Assembly: GCA_016936255.1 (NCBI GenBank)
Contig: JAFGYE010000048.1
Location: 1-64,000, forward strand
Source: Marinifilaceae bacterium
Lineage (GTDB): Bacteria > Bacteroidota > Bacteroidia > Bacteroidales > Marinifilaceae
Length of the DNA: 64,000 nucleotides
Direction of reading: 5' to 3'
Part shown: positions 1 through 6,924 of the stretch, piece after piece
Layout: each line of letters starts with the position of its first letter
How positions within the stretch are numbered: position 1 is the first letter of the stretch
Notes under the pieces: model-generated
Told to the model about the DNA's origin: nothing
Databases searched by the model: none
The model's input: only the letters and a program-made list of their open reading frames with translations
Translations under genes and position numbers: made by a program

Positions 1-248
1 GAATCATTCAAGGCAAAATATTGTAGAATATACATAGAAAAACAGGACAATTGTTTCAAAGAAAGAATTTTATTTCGCGGGCTTATAAATATAATACAAA
101 AGGTTGTTTTTGTAAGGGTTGCATAATCAGAGATTTGATTTTTTTTTAAGGAGAGTGTTCCGTATTTTTAATAAATCGAAATTAGGAATTTGGAAAGTTT
201 TCCATATCTTAGGTTTAGAAAACATAAATTTTTAATACATTACTTATT
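1..248. other. Upstream non-coding stretch
   Basis: AT-rich DNA before the first gene. I see no convincing open reading frame, RNA gene or hairpin. It presumably carries the promoter of the DUF2007 gene, but no clear TAnnTTTG box is visible close to that start codon. Confidence 0.4.
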
Positions 249-476
249 ATGACAGACGGAACCGAATTAACCTGCGTATTTATAGGATCAATTATTGACG
301 TGCAATATTATAAGGAAAGATTGGAAGAGGCTGGAGTTGCTTCTTTATGGAAAGATGAATTTAGTTCAGGCACCATTGTTGGATTAGGTGGCGTGCCAGA
401 TTCTGTTGAATTATTGGTTGCAGATGAGGACGCTGAAAAGGCAAGGAGATGTATTGAAGAATTGCAAAAAGAATAA
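249..476 (+). CDS. DUF2007-family putative signal-transducing protein
   Basis: A complete 75-residue protein matching the DUF2007 pattern: a short beta-strand with the 'VFIGSIIDVQYYKERLEEAG' block, then a glycine/proline turn and an acidic helix ending in 'AEKARRCIEELQ'. This looks like the ferredoxin-like (PII-like) fold annotated as a putative signal-transducing protein in Bacteroidota. There is no signal peptide or membrane segment, so it should be cytoplasmic. The next gene follows 16 bases downstream on the same strand and may be co-transcribed. The biochemical role of the family is unknown. The family call rests on motif recognition only. Confidence 0.75.
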   Translation: MTDGTELTCVFIGSIIDVQYYKERLEEAGVASLWKDEFSSGTIVGLGGVPDSVELLVADEDAEKARRCIEELQKE

Positions 477-492
477 TCATTATACGCAGAGC

Positions 493-1263
493 ATGATGAA
501 AAAAATGTCCTTGTTGACTCTTGCTGTGTTGCTCTGGGGGTGCTTGATTGCTCAGGAGAAGGAAGATATAGTGACAGATCGTTCCAATCAGACTGTATCT
601 GCTGCCATTGTTCCATTGAAAAAATTCCAAATAGAATCGGGGTTTTCGTTTGAAAGATATAATTCAGAAATCAAGAACACAACGTATAATTCAACATTGG
701 TTCGTTATGGTCTTTTTGAGAAAATGGAACTTCGATTAGGACTCGCTTATTTGGGAACGAATGTTTCATTTGATGGGGGCAATTTTGATGAAAGTGGTTT
801 TGCCCCAATTGTTGTCGGTGCAAAATTTCAATTGCTGGAGGAAAATGAAGTTCTTCCAAAATTAGCTTTTATGACCACTGTTACGCTTCCAAATACCGGA
901 GCAAGCTGGTACGAAAATAAATACTTGGGTGTTGATTTTCGTGTTAATGGAGAATATTCACTAAATGAAGCAATGTCTTTGGGTGGTAACTTCGGGCTGG
1001 CTTGGAGTGGTGTTGAGAATGGCAATACAGCAGTAGGAATATACACTGCTGTGATACAGATGAGTTTATCGGAAAAGTTAGGAGCTTTCGCAGAATTATA
1101 TGGTTTTCTTCCTAAAGAAGGAAGAAATGACCATCGTTGGGATGCAGGAATGACTTACCTTGTAAATGAGGATTTACTGCTTGATTTTTCCACTGGAATT
1201 GGATTAAATAAGGTTTCTCCGGATTTTTTTATTAGCTTAGGATTATCAATTAGAATACCTTAA
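493..1263 (+). CDS. Putative outer-membrane transporter (phenol MetA-pathway-like family)
   Basis: About 256 residues from ATG 493. The longer frame from 388 would overlap the preceding gene by 89 bases and bury the signal peptide, so I reject that start. Residues 1-21 are a hydrophobic signal peptide ending near 'CLIAQ'; a cysteine just before that leaves lipoprotein processing possible but not typical. The rest is rich in alternating aromatic and glycine-containing beta-strands and ends in a hydrophobic strand, as in outer-membrane barrels. The 'DRSNQTVSAAIVPLKKFQIE' opening resembles Bacteroidota proteins annotated as transporter/phenol_MetA_deg. Substrate unknown. A strong terminator follows at 1295. 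Confidence 0.7.
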   Translation: MMKKMSLLTLAVLLWGCLIAQEKEDIVTDRSNQTVSAAIVPLKKFQIESGFSFERYNSEIKNTTYNSTLVRYGLFEKMELRLGLAYLGTNVSFDGGNFDESGFAPIVVGAKFQLLEENEVLPKLAFMTTVTLPNTGASWYENKYLGVDFRVNGEYSLNEAMSLGGNFGLAWSGVENGNTAVGIYTAVIQMSLSEKLGAFAELYGFLPKEGRNDHRWDAGMTYLVNEDLLLDFSTGIGLNKVSPDFFISLGLSIRIP

Positions 1264-1294
1264 TAAAGGTATTGCATACATCAATTCAGAAAAA

Positions 1295-1328
1295 AGCTTG
1301 TTCAGAATTACTGAGCAAGCTTTTTTTC
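1295..1328 (+). terminator. Rho-independent terminator after the transporter gene
   Basis: An 11-bp stem (AGCTTGTTCAG against CTGAGCAAGCT, one G-U pair) closes an AATTA loop and is followed by an uninterrupted T run. It sits about 30 bases after the stop codon at 1263. Confidence 0.88.
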
Positions 1329-1330
1329 TT

Positions 1331-1635
1331 TATTTGAGGATTCCTTGAAATTAAAATTTTTTAATCTTACTGTTCTTTTAAATGACACATCTGACCTTTC
1401 GGGAAGGCAATTAAATCATCCGATTCAATAAGGGAGAAAATGAAATTAATTCAAATTCAATTTTTCCACATGCCAGGTAAAGAAATGTGCCGGTGCCGGC
1501 TGAATAGGAACAGCAAATACATTTTCAACAGAAATTATAAGACTTTCAAATTGATCGTTTGAATAAATTTGTTCTTTCGAATTTTATAAATGGTAATTTT
1601 TGTGATATTATTTATTTTTAGAACGTATTTAATAA
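1331..1635. other. Intergenic stretch without a gene
   Basis: Roughly 300 bases between a terminator and the next start codon. I see no coding frame, RNA gene or obvious promoter box in it. Confidence 0.45.
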
Positions 1636-2097
1636 ATGGAAAATATGAAATATTATAGCAACAGCATGCTCATTGTGATCACTTTTCTTTTTTCTTTCAA
1701 TTCTTGCCGTGTATCTGTAAAGTCAGAAGAGAATCGAAAATTACTAATGGAAACCGATATGGCTTTTTCTGATTATTTGGAGAATGGTATGAATAAAGCC
1801 TTTTATAAATATGCAGCAGAGAAGGCAGTAATGCTGAAGGATAATAGTAGTCCGCTGATAGGAAAAGAAAATATTAAAAAACAATTTTCAGGAGATGATA
1901 CTCAAATTACATTTACCTGGTGCCCATTGGATGCTGATGTTTCAAAATCGGGCGAATTAGGTTATACCTATGGCACTTATTCTTTTCAGACGGTTGATTC
2001 CTTGTATCAGGGAACCTATGTTTCAGTTTGGAAAAAAGATGAAAATAATGATTGGAAATATGTACTTGATTCTGGAAATCAGGGCTTAAGAAAATAG
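1636..2097 (+). CDS. Putative lipoprotein with SnoaL/DUF4440-like (NTF2-like) domain
   Basis: A 153-residue protein. Residues 5-24 form a signal sequence ending in 'FNSC', a plausible lipobox with Cys24 as the acylated residue, so it is probably exported and lipid-anchored. The mature part carries the pattern of a DUF4440/SnoaL-like cone fold: 'LMETDMAFSDY' helix, 'AAEKAVMLKDNSSPLIGKEN' in the middle, then 'TYGTYSFQ' and a C-terminal 'WKYVLDSGNQG' strand. The family holds enzymes and ligand-binding proteins, so the function cannot be read. A start at the in-frame ATG 1645 is equally possible. The gene converges on the RarD-like gene with only two bases between the stop codons. Confidence 0.72.
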   Translation: MENMKYYSNSMLIVITFLFSFNSCRVSVKSEENRKLLMETDMAFSDYLENGMNKAFYKYAAEKAVMLKDNSSPLIGKENIKKQFSGDDTQITFTWCPLDADVSKSGELGYTYGTYSFQTVDSLYQGTYVSVWKKDENNDWKYVLDSGNQGLRK

Positions 2098-2099
2098 GA

Positions 2100-3002
2100 T
2101 TATCGTTTAGTTGATTTAATTTTCTTTCTTGTATTTCTGATTATGGAAGTTGTGTAAAGAGCTAACGCAATCCAAATTAAACCAAAGGCAATAAGTTGTT
2201 CGTATCTAAATGGTTCGTTATAGATCAATACGCCAATTAATAGCATTAGGGTGGGTGCAATATATTGCATAAATCCTAATGCTGACAGTGGAATTCGTTG
2301 TGCTCCTTTTGCAAACCAATACAAAGGCAAAGTGGTAACAATTCCCGTTAGCATCAAATAGCTTGAGATTGATATACTGCCGGTAAATAAAGCTCCATTT
2401 CCTATCCACATTTTATAAAGGATATATCCCAATGCAAATGGTGCCAGAATTAGTGTTTCAACAGCCAGAGCAGGTATTGCTTCAATTCCAGCTGTTTTTT
2501 TTGTTAAGCCATATAAACCAAAAGAACAAGCTAAAATAATAGCAATCCAAGGGAATTTTCCGTAATCAATTGTAAGGTAAATAACTGCAGCAGATGCTAT
2601 TAATACTGCAATGTATTTTAGCTTATCCAACTTTTCGTTAAGAACAATCATTCCAAGTATTACGTTTACGATAGGATTGATGTAATAACCTAAACTGGCT
2701 TCAACAATTTGTTTTGCATTTACGGCATAAATGAATAATCCCCAATTTAAACCTATTAACAAAGATGATATGATTAAACTCTTACGTGTTTTCTTTTGAC
2801 GCAATAAATTCCATACATTTTTTTTCCGGGTCAGTAGTAAAAGGATAATAAGAAATGCAAACGACCAAAAAATTCGATGAGCTAAAATTTCAATCGCAGA
2901 AACATTGGAAAGTAATTTCCAGAATATAGGCAGTATTCCCCAAGTGAAAAAGGCTTGAAGGGCATATACATATCCTATTGTAGTATTCTTTGAATCTTCC
3001 AT
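2100..3002 (-). CDS. rarD: EamA-family permease, RarD-like
   Basis: About 300 residues from ATG 3002; the longer frame from 3053 adds a polar leader absent from the family and is rejected. The protein is almost entirely hydrophobic with around ten predicted membrane helices and two related halves, as in EamA (drug/metabolite) transporters. The start 'GYVYALQAFFTWGILPIFWK' and the central 'NPIVNVILGMIVLNEKL' are characteristic of RarD. The C-terminus is basic ('RNTRKKIKSTKR') and cytoplasmic. The substrate of RarD proteins is not established. The gene is monocistronic in this window. Confident for family, not for substrate. Confidence 0.85.
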   Translation of the reverse strand: MEDSKNTTIGYVYALQAFFTWGILPIFWKLLSNVSAIEILAHRIFWSFAFLIILLLLTRKKNVWNLLRQKKTRKSLIISSLLIGLNWGLFIYAVNAKQIVEASLGYYINPIVNVILGMIVLNEKLDKLKYIAVLIASAAVIYLTIDYGKFPWIAIILACSFGLYGLTKKTAGIEAIPALAVETLILAPFALGYILYKMWIGNGALFTGSISISSYLMLTGIVTTLPLYWFAKGAQRIPLSALGFMQYIAPTLMLLIGVLIYNEPFRYEQLIAFGLIWIALALYTTSIIRNTRKKIKSTKR

Positions 3003-3191
3003 AAAAGTTTGAGTGAGCATCGGTTTTTGTTGGGCAAATGTAATTAAAATCAAAATTGTTTGCTTGCCAGATATCGAATTTAAAAGACGTAAAGAATGAT
3101 GTAAGGAGAATTTATCTTTTGGAATAATAAATAATCTGAATGAATGTTAGAGCAGGTAAAAGAGTATTTAAGAATGGTATTTTATAGAGAT

Positions 3192-3872
3192 TCAACCATT
3201 TTTCCTGATGCTTTTCAGGCGTTCCATATTCAGAATTTGTATGTTTTTCCCATTTAATGATATTACACCATCATTATTTAAATTGGCAAGTATCCGGGAA
3301 ACACTTTCTCTTGAATTACCGGTTAAGTCACCAAATTCCTGTCGGGAGAGAGGTAGTGAAAAATTTGGCTCGTCAAAAATATCTTCAGCAAAAAAGCAAA
3401 GAGCTTCGGCAATTCTTCCCTGACTTTGCTTTTGCACTTGATTTACACAATGATCAAAATGCCCTAATTCATTCTTGCATAATTCGGTGATTATTTCGTA
3501 GGCAAAATCGCTGTTTGATGCAATAAAATCTTTAAAAGAGTCTAAACTAATAAAGCAAACTCTTGTTTCCATTAATGCTGTGGCAGAATAATGATTCACC
3601 TTATCTCCTAGGGTTGTAGGGATTCCAAGATAAATAGGTCCTTTAATAATCTTTAAAATTTGTTCTCTCTCAGGACCGGTAATATGTATTTTCACCAATC
3701 CACTTTTTACAAAGATAATATTTGAAGAAAGAGCATTTTGTCTGAAAATTACGTCACCCTTTTGGAATTGTACATCTACGCAGCTTTCCTCAAGCATTTT
3801 TAGTTCTTTATCGTTTAAAAAATTTGAAGCAGACGACCTGTTGCTGCAAAATTTACATGATTTTTCATTCAT
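3192..3872 (-). CDS. Crp/Fnr-family transcriptional regulator with CRP-type recognition helix
   Basis: A 226-residue cytoplasmic regulator: an N-terminal cysteine pair (Cys6, Cys9), a cyclic-nucleotide-binding-type beta-roll (about 25-120), a long dimerisation helix (about 125-165) and a C-terminal winged helix (about 172-222). The recognition helix reads 'NSRESVSRIL', aligning with 'CSRETVGRIL' of E. coli CRP and keeping the Arg-Glu and Arg that read TGTGA half-sites (here Arg188, Glu189, Arg193). It does not have the FNR-type residues. The N-terminal cysteines are common in Bacteroidota members but do not make a full FNR four-cysteine iron-sulfur site. The gene is divergent from the sulfur/Hdr operon, with a perfect CRP-like dyad between them, so it probably regulates that operon. 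The effector is unknown. Confidence 0.88.
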   Translation of the reverse strand: MNEKSCKFCSNRSSASNFLNDKELKMLEESCVDVQFQKGDVIFRQNALSSNIIFVKSGLVKIHITGPEREQILKIIKGPIYLGIPTTLGDKVNHYSATALMETRVCFISLDSFKDFIASNSDFAYEIITELCKNELGHFDHCVNQVQKQSQGRIAEALCFFAEDIFDEPNFSLPLSRQEFGDLTGNSRESVSRILANLNNDGVISLNGKNIQILNMERLKSIRKNG

Positions 3873-4006
3873 AAATTATTCTTATCAGGATTAAAGAAAT
3901 AATTATTTATTAATTGTTCTGATTTTGAGTCAAATATGTGTATTAAATGTGTTTTTACTGTGCTATAGTAATGAAACGAGATGTAAATATATAAATATTT
4001 CTATAA

Positions 4007-4022
4007 TGTGATATGAATCACA
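4007..4022. promoter_or_regulatory. CRP-like operator, TGTGA-N6-TCACA
   Basis: A perfect inverted repeat, TGTGA then TATGAA then TCACA, with the canonical six-base spacer. It lies between the divergent Crp-like regulator (start 3872) and the DsrE gene (start 4262), about 55 bases upstream of a TATATTTG box. The match to the CRP consensus is visible in the sequence; that the neighbouring regulator binds it is inferred from its recognition helix. Confidence 0.7.
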
Positions 4023-4076
4023 CTAAAATATATTTCACATCACGCCTTAAAAACCAGAAGGCATTTTTCCTCTCTA

Positions 4077-4084
4077 TATATTTG
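4077..4084 (+). promoter_or_regulatory. Bacteroidota-type -7 box (TATATTTG) upstream of the sulfur/Hdr operon
   Basis: Matches the TAnnTTTG element of Bacteroidota promoters. No TTG is visible at the expected -33 position, which would fit a promoter depending on an activator bound at the CRP-like site about 55 bases upstream. Transcription would start near 4091, giving a leader of roughly 170 bases before the DsrE gene. The start site is inference. Confidence 0.45.
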
Positions 4085-4261
4085 CAATCAACACGAATTG
4101 AAAATCAAATGACAAATTAAAAATTGATTGTCAGAACTGTTCTTCTTGGTGGGGCAATTGTTCTGGATATGTGTGATTTAATAATTGGTGTGCAGAAAAA
4201 GTCAAGACCAACATTTACTCAAAACTCAGATATAAGTTTATTAATATAATTCAAAACTAAA

Positions 4262-4828
4262 ATGCAACAAGTAACAGAAATTCAGGCTGTTGATTTTCAA
4301 AAACAAATTGACGCCCTTACTGCAAAGGTTTCCATGCTGGAAGGTATGAATCAAGATCAATTATCAATCGCGGTTGTATCAGGTGATTTTGATAAAATTT
4401 TGGCGGCTATGGTTATTTCTCTCGGAGCAGCTGCAATGGATACAGAAGTGAAATTATTCTTTTCATTTTGGGCCCTTGCCGCTTTACGTGATCCTAAAAA
4501 ATCAGTCACTGGAAAGAATTTTATTTCTAAAATGTTTGGCGTTATGCTTCCTAAAGGAAAGGAGAAATTGAAATTATCGAATATGAATATGTGCGGAATG
4601 GGACCACGAATGATCAAATCGATTATGAAAAAGCATGGTGTTCTTTCTTTGGAAGAAATGTTTAAACAAGCTGGTGAGTTTGGTATTGAAATTACTATTT
4701 GCGAGATGTCGATGGATTTGATGGGAATAAAAAAAGAAGAATTGATTGATTATCCAAATATGCGTTTTGCAGGTGCTGTAACATTTGCCGGAGATATGGG
4801 TGAGAGCACATCACAGTTATTTATATAA
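4262..4828 (+). CDS. DsrE-family sulfur-carrier protein (DsrE2/DsrE3-like)
   Basis: A 188-residue protein. After a short N-terminal coiled-coil-like helix (about 10-30) comes the DsrE fold: 'LSIAVVSGDFDKILAAMVISLGAAAMD' (about 34-60), 'VKLFFSFWALAALRD' (about 63-77) and the C-terminal 'ITICEMSMDLMGIKKEELID'. Cys147 in 'ITICEMSMDLMGI' occupies the conserved cysteine position of DsrE2/DsrE3-type persulfide carriers; Cys111 sits in a methionine-rich 'MNMCGMGP' loop. DsrE proteins accept and pass on sulfane sulfur, often to or from TusA, encoded 32 bases downstream. It heads the operon. No signal peptide or transmembrane helix is evident, unlike membrane-anchored DsrE2. The exact subfamily is uncertain. 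Confidence 0.85.
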   Translation: MQQVTEIQAVDFQKQIDALTAKVSMLEGMNQDQLSIAVVSGDFDKILAAMVISLGAAAMDTEVKLFFSFWALAALRDPKKSVTGKNFISKMFGVMLPKGKEKLKLSNMNMCGMGPRMIKSIMKKHGVLSLEEMFKQAGEFGIEITICEMSMDLMGIKKEELIDYPNMRFAGAVTFAGDMGESTSQLFI

Positions 4829-4860
4829 AGAGAATTTTTTAATTATTAAAATTTAAGATC

Positions 4861-5109
4861 ATGACACAAGAAGAATTATTGGAAATAAAAGCAGATACAT
4901 CTGTAGATGCACGTGGAACTTCATGTCCCGGACCACTATTAGCAGCTAAAAAAGCAATTGGAACTATTGATAAAGGTCAAATTATGGAGATTCTTTCTGC
5001 CGATGAAGGTACAAGAAATGATATTCCAAAATGGTGTAACAAAAAAGGGTTCGAATGTTTAGGAACGCTGGAAGAATCTGGATTTTATAAAATTTATCTA
5101 AAAAAATAA
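4861..5109 (+). CDS. tusA: TusA-family sulfurtransferase/sulfur carrier
   Basis: An 82-residue protein with the TusA signature 'VDARGTSCPGPLLAAKKAI', where Cys22 of the CPxP motif carries the persulfide. The C-terminal half 'MEILSADEGTRNDIPKWCNKKGFECLG' matches the two-layer alpha/beta fold; two further cysteines (about 60 and 67) are not universal. TusA proteins hand sulfane sulfur between rhodanese/DsrE partners and target enzymes. Lying between a DsrE protein and Hdr-like genes, it most likely belongs to an energy-related sulfur relay rather than tRNA thiolation. The next gene begins two bases after its stop codon, indicating tight co-translation. Confidence 0.93.
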   Translation: MTQEELLEIKADTSVDARGTSCPGPLLAAKKAIGTIDKGQIMEILSADEGTRNDIPKWCNKKGFECLGTLEESGFYKIYLKK

Positions 5110-5111
5110 AG

Positions 5112-5519
5112 ATGGGAGCGGAAAAAGTAAATAAAGGCCCGAAGATTTTGGTTTTTTCAACAGAAAAAATCTCCGATCCGGCTATTGATATGGCGGGCTT
5201 ATTGAAATTACATTATCCGCCTACTGTCTATACCATCACAGTTCCTTGCTCAAGTGGAATCAAATCAAAGTGGATTTTACATGCCCTTGAGCAAGGGTTT
5301 GATGGTGTATTTATAGCTGCTGATGGAACCGACTGTCCATATGGTGAATCTTGTGTCGATAAAACCGGTCAGCTTGTAGGTGCAACTCAAGAACTTTTAA
5401 AGCAAAAAGGAATGGATCCAGCTCGTCTTAAAATGGCGGCCATATGTTCTGTGTGCAGTGAGCCATTCGTAAAACATGTAAAGAGTTTTACTAATTATTT
5501 AATGAATTCTTCAAATTAA
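5112..5519 (+). CDS. MvhD/FlpD-type iron-sulfur subunit (hydrogenase iron-sulfur subunit family)
   Basis: A 135-residue protein aligning with the small [2Fe-2S] MvhD/FlpD family that passes electrons to HdrA: 'MAGLLKLHYPPTVYTITVPCSSGI', 'ALEQGFDGVFIAADGTDCPYGES' and a C-terminal 'LKMAAICSVCSEPFVKHV'. Cysteines are at about 46, 75, 81, 112 and 115. The N-terminal double-cysteine block usual in MvhD is replaced by 'FSTEKISDP', so cluster ligation must differ. In HdrA-type complexes this subunit bridges an electron input or output module and the flavoprotein. Gene spacing (2 bases upstream, 5 downstream) places it firmly in the operon. Confidence 0.82.
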   Translation: MGAEKVNKGPKILVFSTEKISDPAIDMAGLLKLHYPPTVYTITVPCSSGIKSKWILHALEQGFDGVFIAADGTDCPYGESCVDKTGQLVGATQELLKQKGMDPARLKMAAICSVCSEPFVKHVKSFTNYLMNSSN

Positions 5520-5524
5520 GCAGA

Positions 5525-6826
5525 ATGTCGGAAAAGAAAATATTAGAATATGATGTTCTTGTTGTAGGCGGTGGTATTTCTGGCGGAGAAGCGGCTCTGA
5601 ATCTCGCAAATCTTAATTATAAGGTTTTGGTGGTTGAGAAAGACTTATCTCTTGGTGGAAAGATGATTGCATTTAGCAAGGTATTCCCAACTCTGGATTG
5701 TGCGGCTTGTATCACTACTCCTAAAGTATCTGAAATATCCAGACATCCCAATATTACGATTATGTTTAGTGCCGAGGCTAAGAAGATTGATAAAATTGGA
5801 GAACATAATTTTGAGGCTCATGTGTATCAAAAACCAAGATATGTAAATATCGAGGACTGTACAGCATGTCAATTGTGTGAGAAAGCATGTCCGGTTAGTG
5901 TAATAGACGAATATCAACAAGGTTTGGTGGGGCGTAAAGCTGCCTTTATTCCATTTAGTATTGCGAGTCCTCGTGCTGCAGCTATCGATATCATAAATTG
6001 CACTTTGTGCGGAGCATGTGAAAGAGTGTGCCCGACAGGATGTATTGATTTTACACAAACAGACAATGACTTTATTGTTAAAACCAAAGCCGTAGTTGTG
6101 GCTACCGGTTTTAACTTGTTTGATCCGCTTAAAATTCCACGTTACGGTTACGGAAAATATAAAAATGTAATTACTTCCATGCAAATGGAAAGACAACTCG
6201 CTCCAACCAGACCCTTTAATACCATTCTGAGACCTGGAGATGGAAAAATGCCTGATAATATCGCATATGTACTGTGTACAGGTTCACGCGATAAATCGGT
6301 AGGTAACCCAATTTGTTCCCAGGTATGTTGTATGTATTCCATAAAACAAGGTCAATTGTTAATGGGATCGCTGCCAATGGCTGATGTGACCATTTATTAC
6401 TTGCATATCAGAGCATTTGGAAAAGGTTTTAATGAGTTTTACGATCAGTCCAAAGACATGGGTGTAGAATTTATTAAAGGTAAAATTGGTAATATCACTG
6501 AGAAGGAAAACGGAAACTTAATTCTACGATACGAAGATATTGAAGAAGGTAAGGTGAAGGAAGCAGAACACGATATGGTTGTACTTTCAGTAGGTGTGAT
6601 GTCTAATTCTGAAATTTCTGATTCTTTCCAAGGTGAATCGTTACGATTAGATGATTATGGATTTATCAATCAAAATGATATTCTGGCCAGTCCTGCTGAA
6701 ACCAGCATTGATGGCGTATTTGTTGCTGGTACAGCTACGGGTCCAATGGATATTCCTGATTCAATATTGTCAGCAGGTGCTGCTTCTGCAGAAACTACAA
6801 GTTATTTAAGGAGGGCATCGTTATGA
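5525..6826 (+). CDS. HdrA/QmoA-like FAD and iron-sulfur flavoprotein
   Basis: A 433-residue cytoplasmic flavoprotein. FAD is bound by the N-terminal Rossmann motif 'VVGGGISGGEAA' (about 13-24) and later 'VDGVFVAGTATGPMDIPDS'-like region. The HdrA/QmoA block 'FPTLDCAACITTPKV' lies at 54-67. Two 4Fe-4S ferredoxin motifs follow: Cys112/115/118/122 and Cys159/162/165/169. The length and single FAD domain are closer to QmoA than to full-length methanogen HdrA. QmoA/HdrA proteins move electrons between quinone-linked subunits and cytosolic thiol, sulfite or ferredoxin chemistry. Its stop codon overlaps the start of a possible 33-codon frame in an ATGA arrangement. Confident in family; physiological partner inferred. 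Confidence 0.87.
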   Translation: MSEKKILEYDVLVVGGGISGGEAALNLANLNYKVLVVEKDLSLGGKMIAFSKVFPTLDCAACITTPKVSEISRHPNITIMFSAEAKKIDKIGEHNFEAHVYQKPRYVNIEDCTACQLCEKACPVSVIDEYQQGLVGRKAAFIPFSIASPRAAAIDIINCTLCGACERVCPTGCIDFTQTDNDFIVKTKAVVVATGFNLFDPLKIPRYGYGKYKNVITSMQMERQLAPTRPFNTILRPGDGKMPDNIAYVLCTGSRDKSVGNPICSQVCCMYSIKQGQLLMGSLPMADVTIYYLHIRAFGKGFNEFYDQSKDMGVEFIKGKIGNITEKENGNLILRYEDIEEGKVKEAEHDMVVLSVGVMSNSEISDSFQGESLRLDDYGFINQNDILASPAETSIDGVFVAGTATGPMDIPDSILSAGAASAETTSYLRRASL

Positions 6827-6924
6827 AACGTCCATGCCAAGGATATTTTGACATACAGGAGGATGATTATTCCAGCATGGAAAGTTCCATATGGCAATTA
6901 ACAAAGCAAATTATAATCATATGA
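6823..6924 (+). CDS. Possible 33-residue protein bridging the two HdrA-like genes
   Basis: A short frame beginning MKRPCQGYFD whose ATG overlaps the stop codon of the upstream HdrA-like gene (ATGA at 6823-6826) and whose stop codon overlaps the likely ATG of the downstream HdrA gene (ATGA at 6921-6924). A strong Shine-Dalgarno-like AAGGAGGG lies at 6808-6815, seven bases before its ATG. The predicted peptide is acidic in the middle and ends in four isoleucines. It could be a real small subunit, or a translational bridge keeping ribosomes moving between the flavoprotein genes. No homologue is recognised. Chance cannot be excluded because the purine run also encodes the end of the upstream protein. 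Confidence 0.35.
   Translation: MKRPCQGYFDIQEDDYSSMESSIWQLTKQIIII

Noticed and set aside
388-492. Upstream extension of the transporter gene
   Set aside because: It overlaps the DUF2007 gene and would place the signal peptide internally; ATG 493 begins a normal signal peptide.
308-616. Antisense reading frames over the DUF2007 and transporter genes
   Set aside because: They lie opposite well-supported genes and show low-complexity, non-protein-like composition with no recognised domain.
3003-3053. Longer start for the RarD-like gene
   Set aside because: The added residues are not part of the family; the conserved protein begins at ATG 3002.
3925-3940. FNR-like palindrome TTTGA-G-TCAAA upstream of the Crp-like gene
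   Set aside because: Spacing is one base rather than the four of an FNR site, and the regulator lacks FNR-type recognition residues.
6863-6901. 12-codon frame starting at ATG 6863 right after AGGAGG
   Set aside because: The ribosome-binding-like purines touch the ATG with no spacer and the frame ends after 12 codons; it gives no protein-like product.
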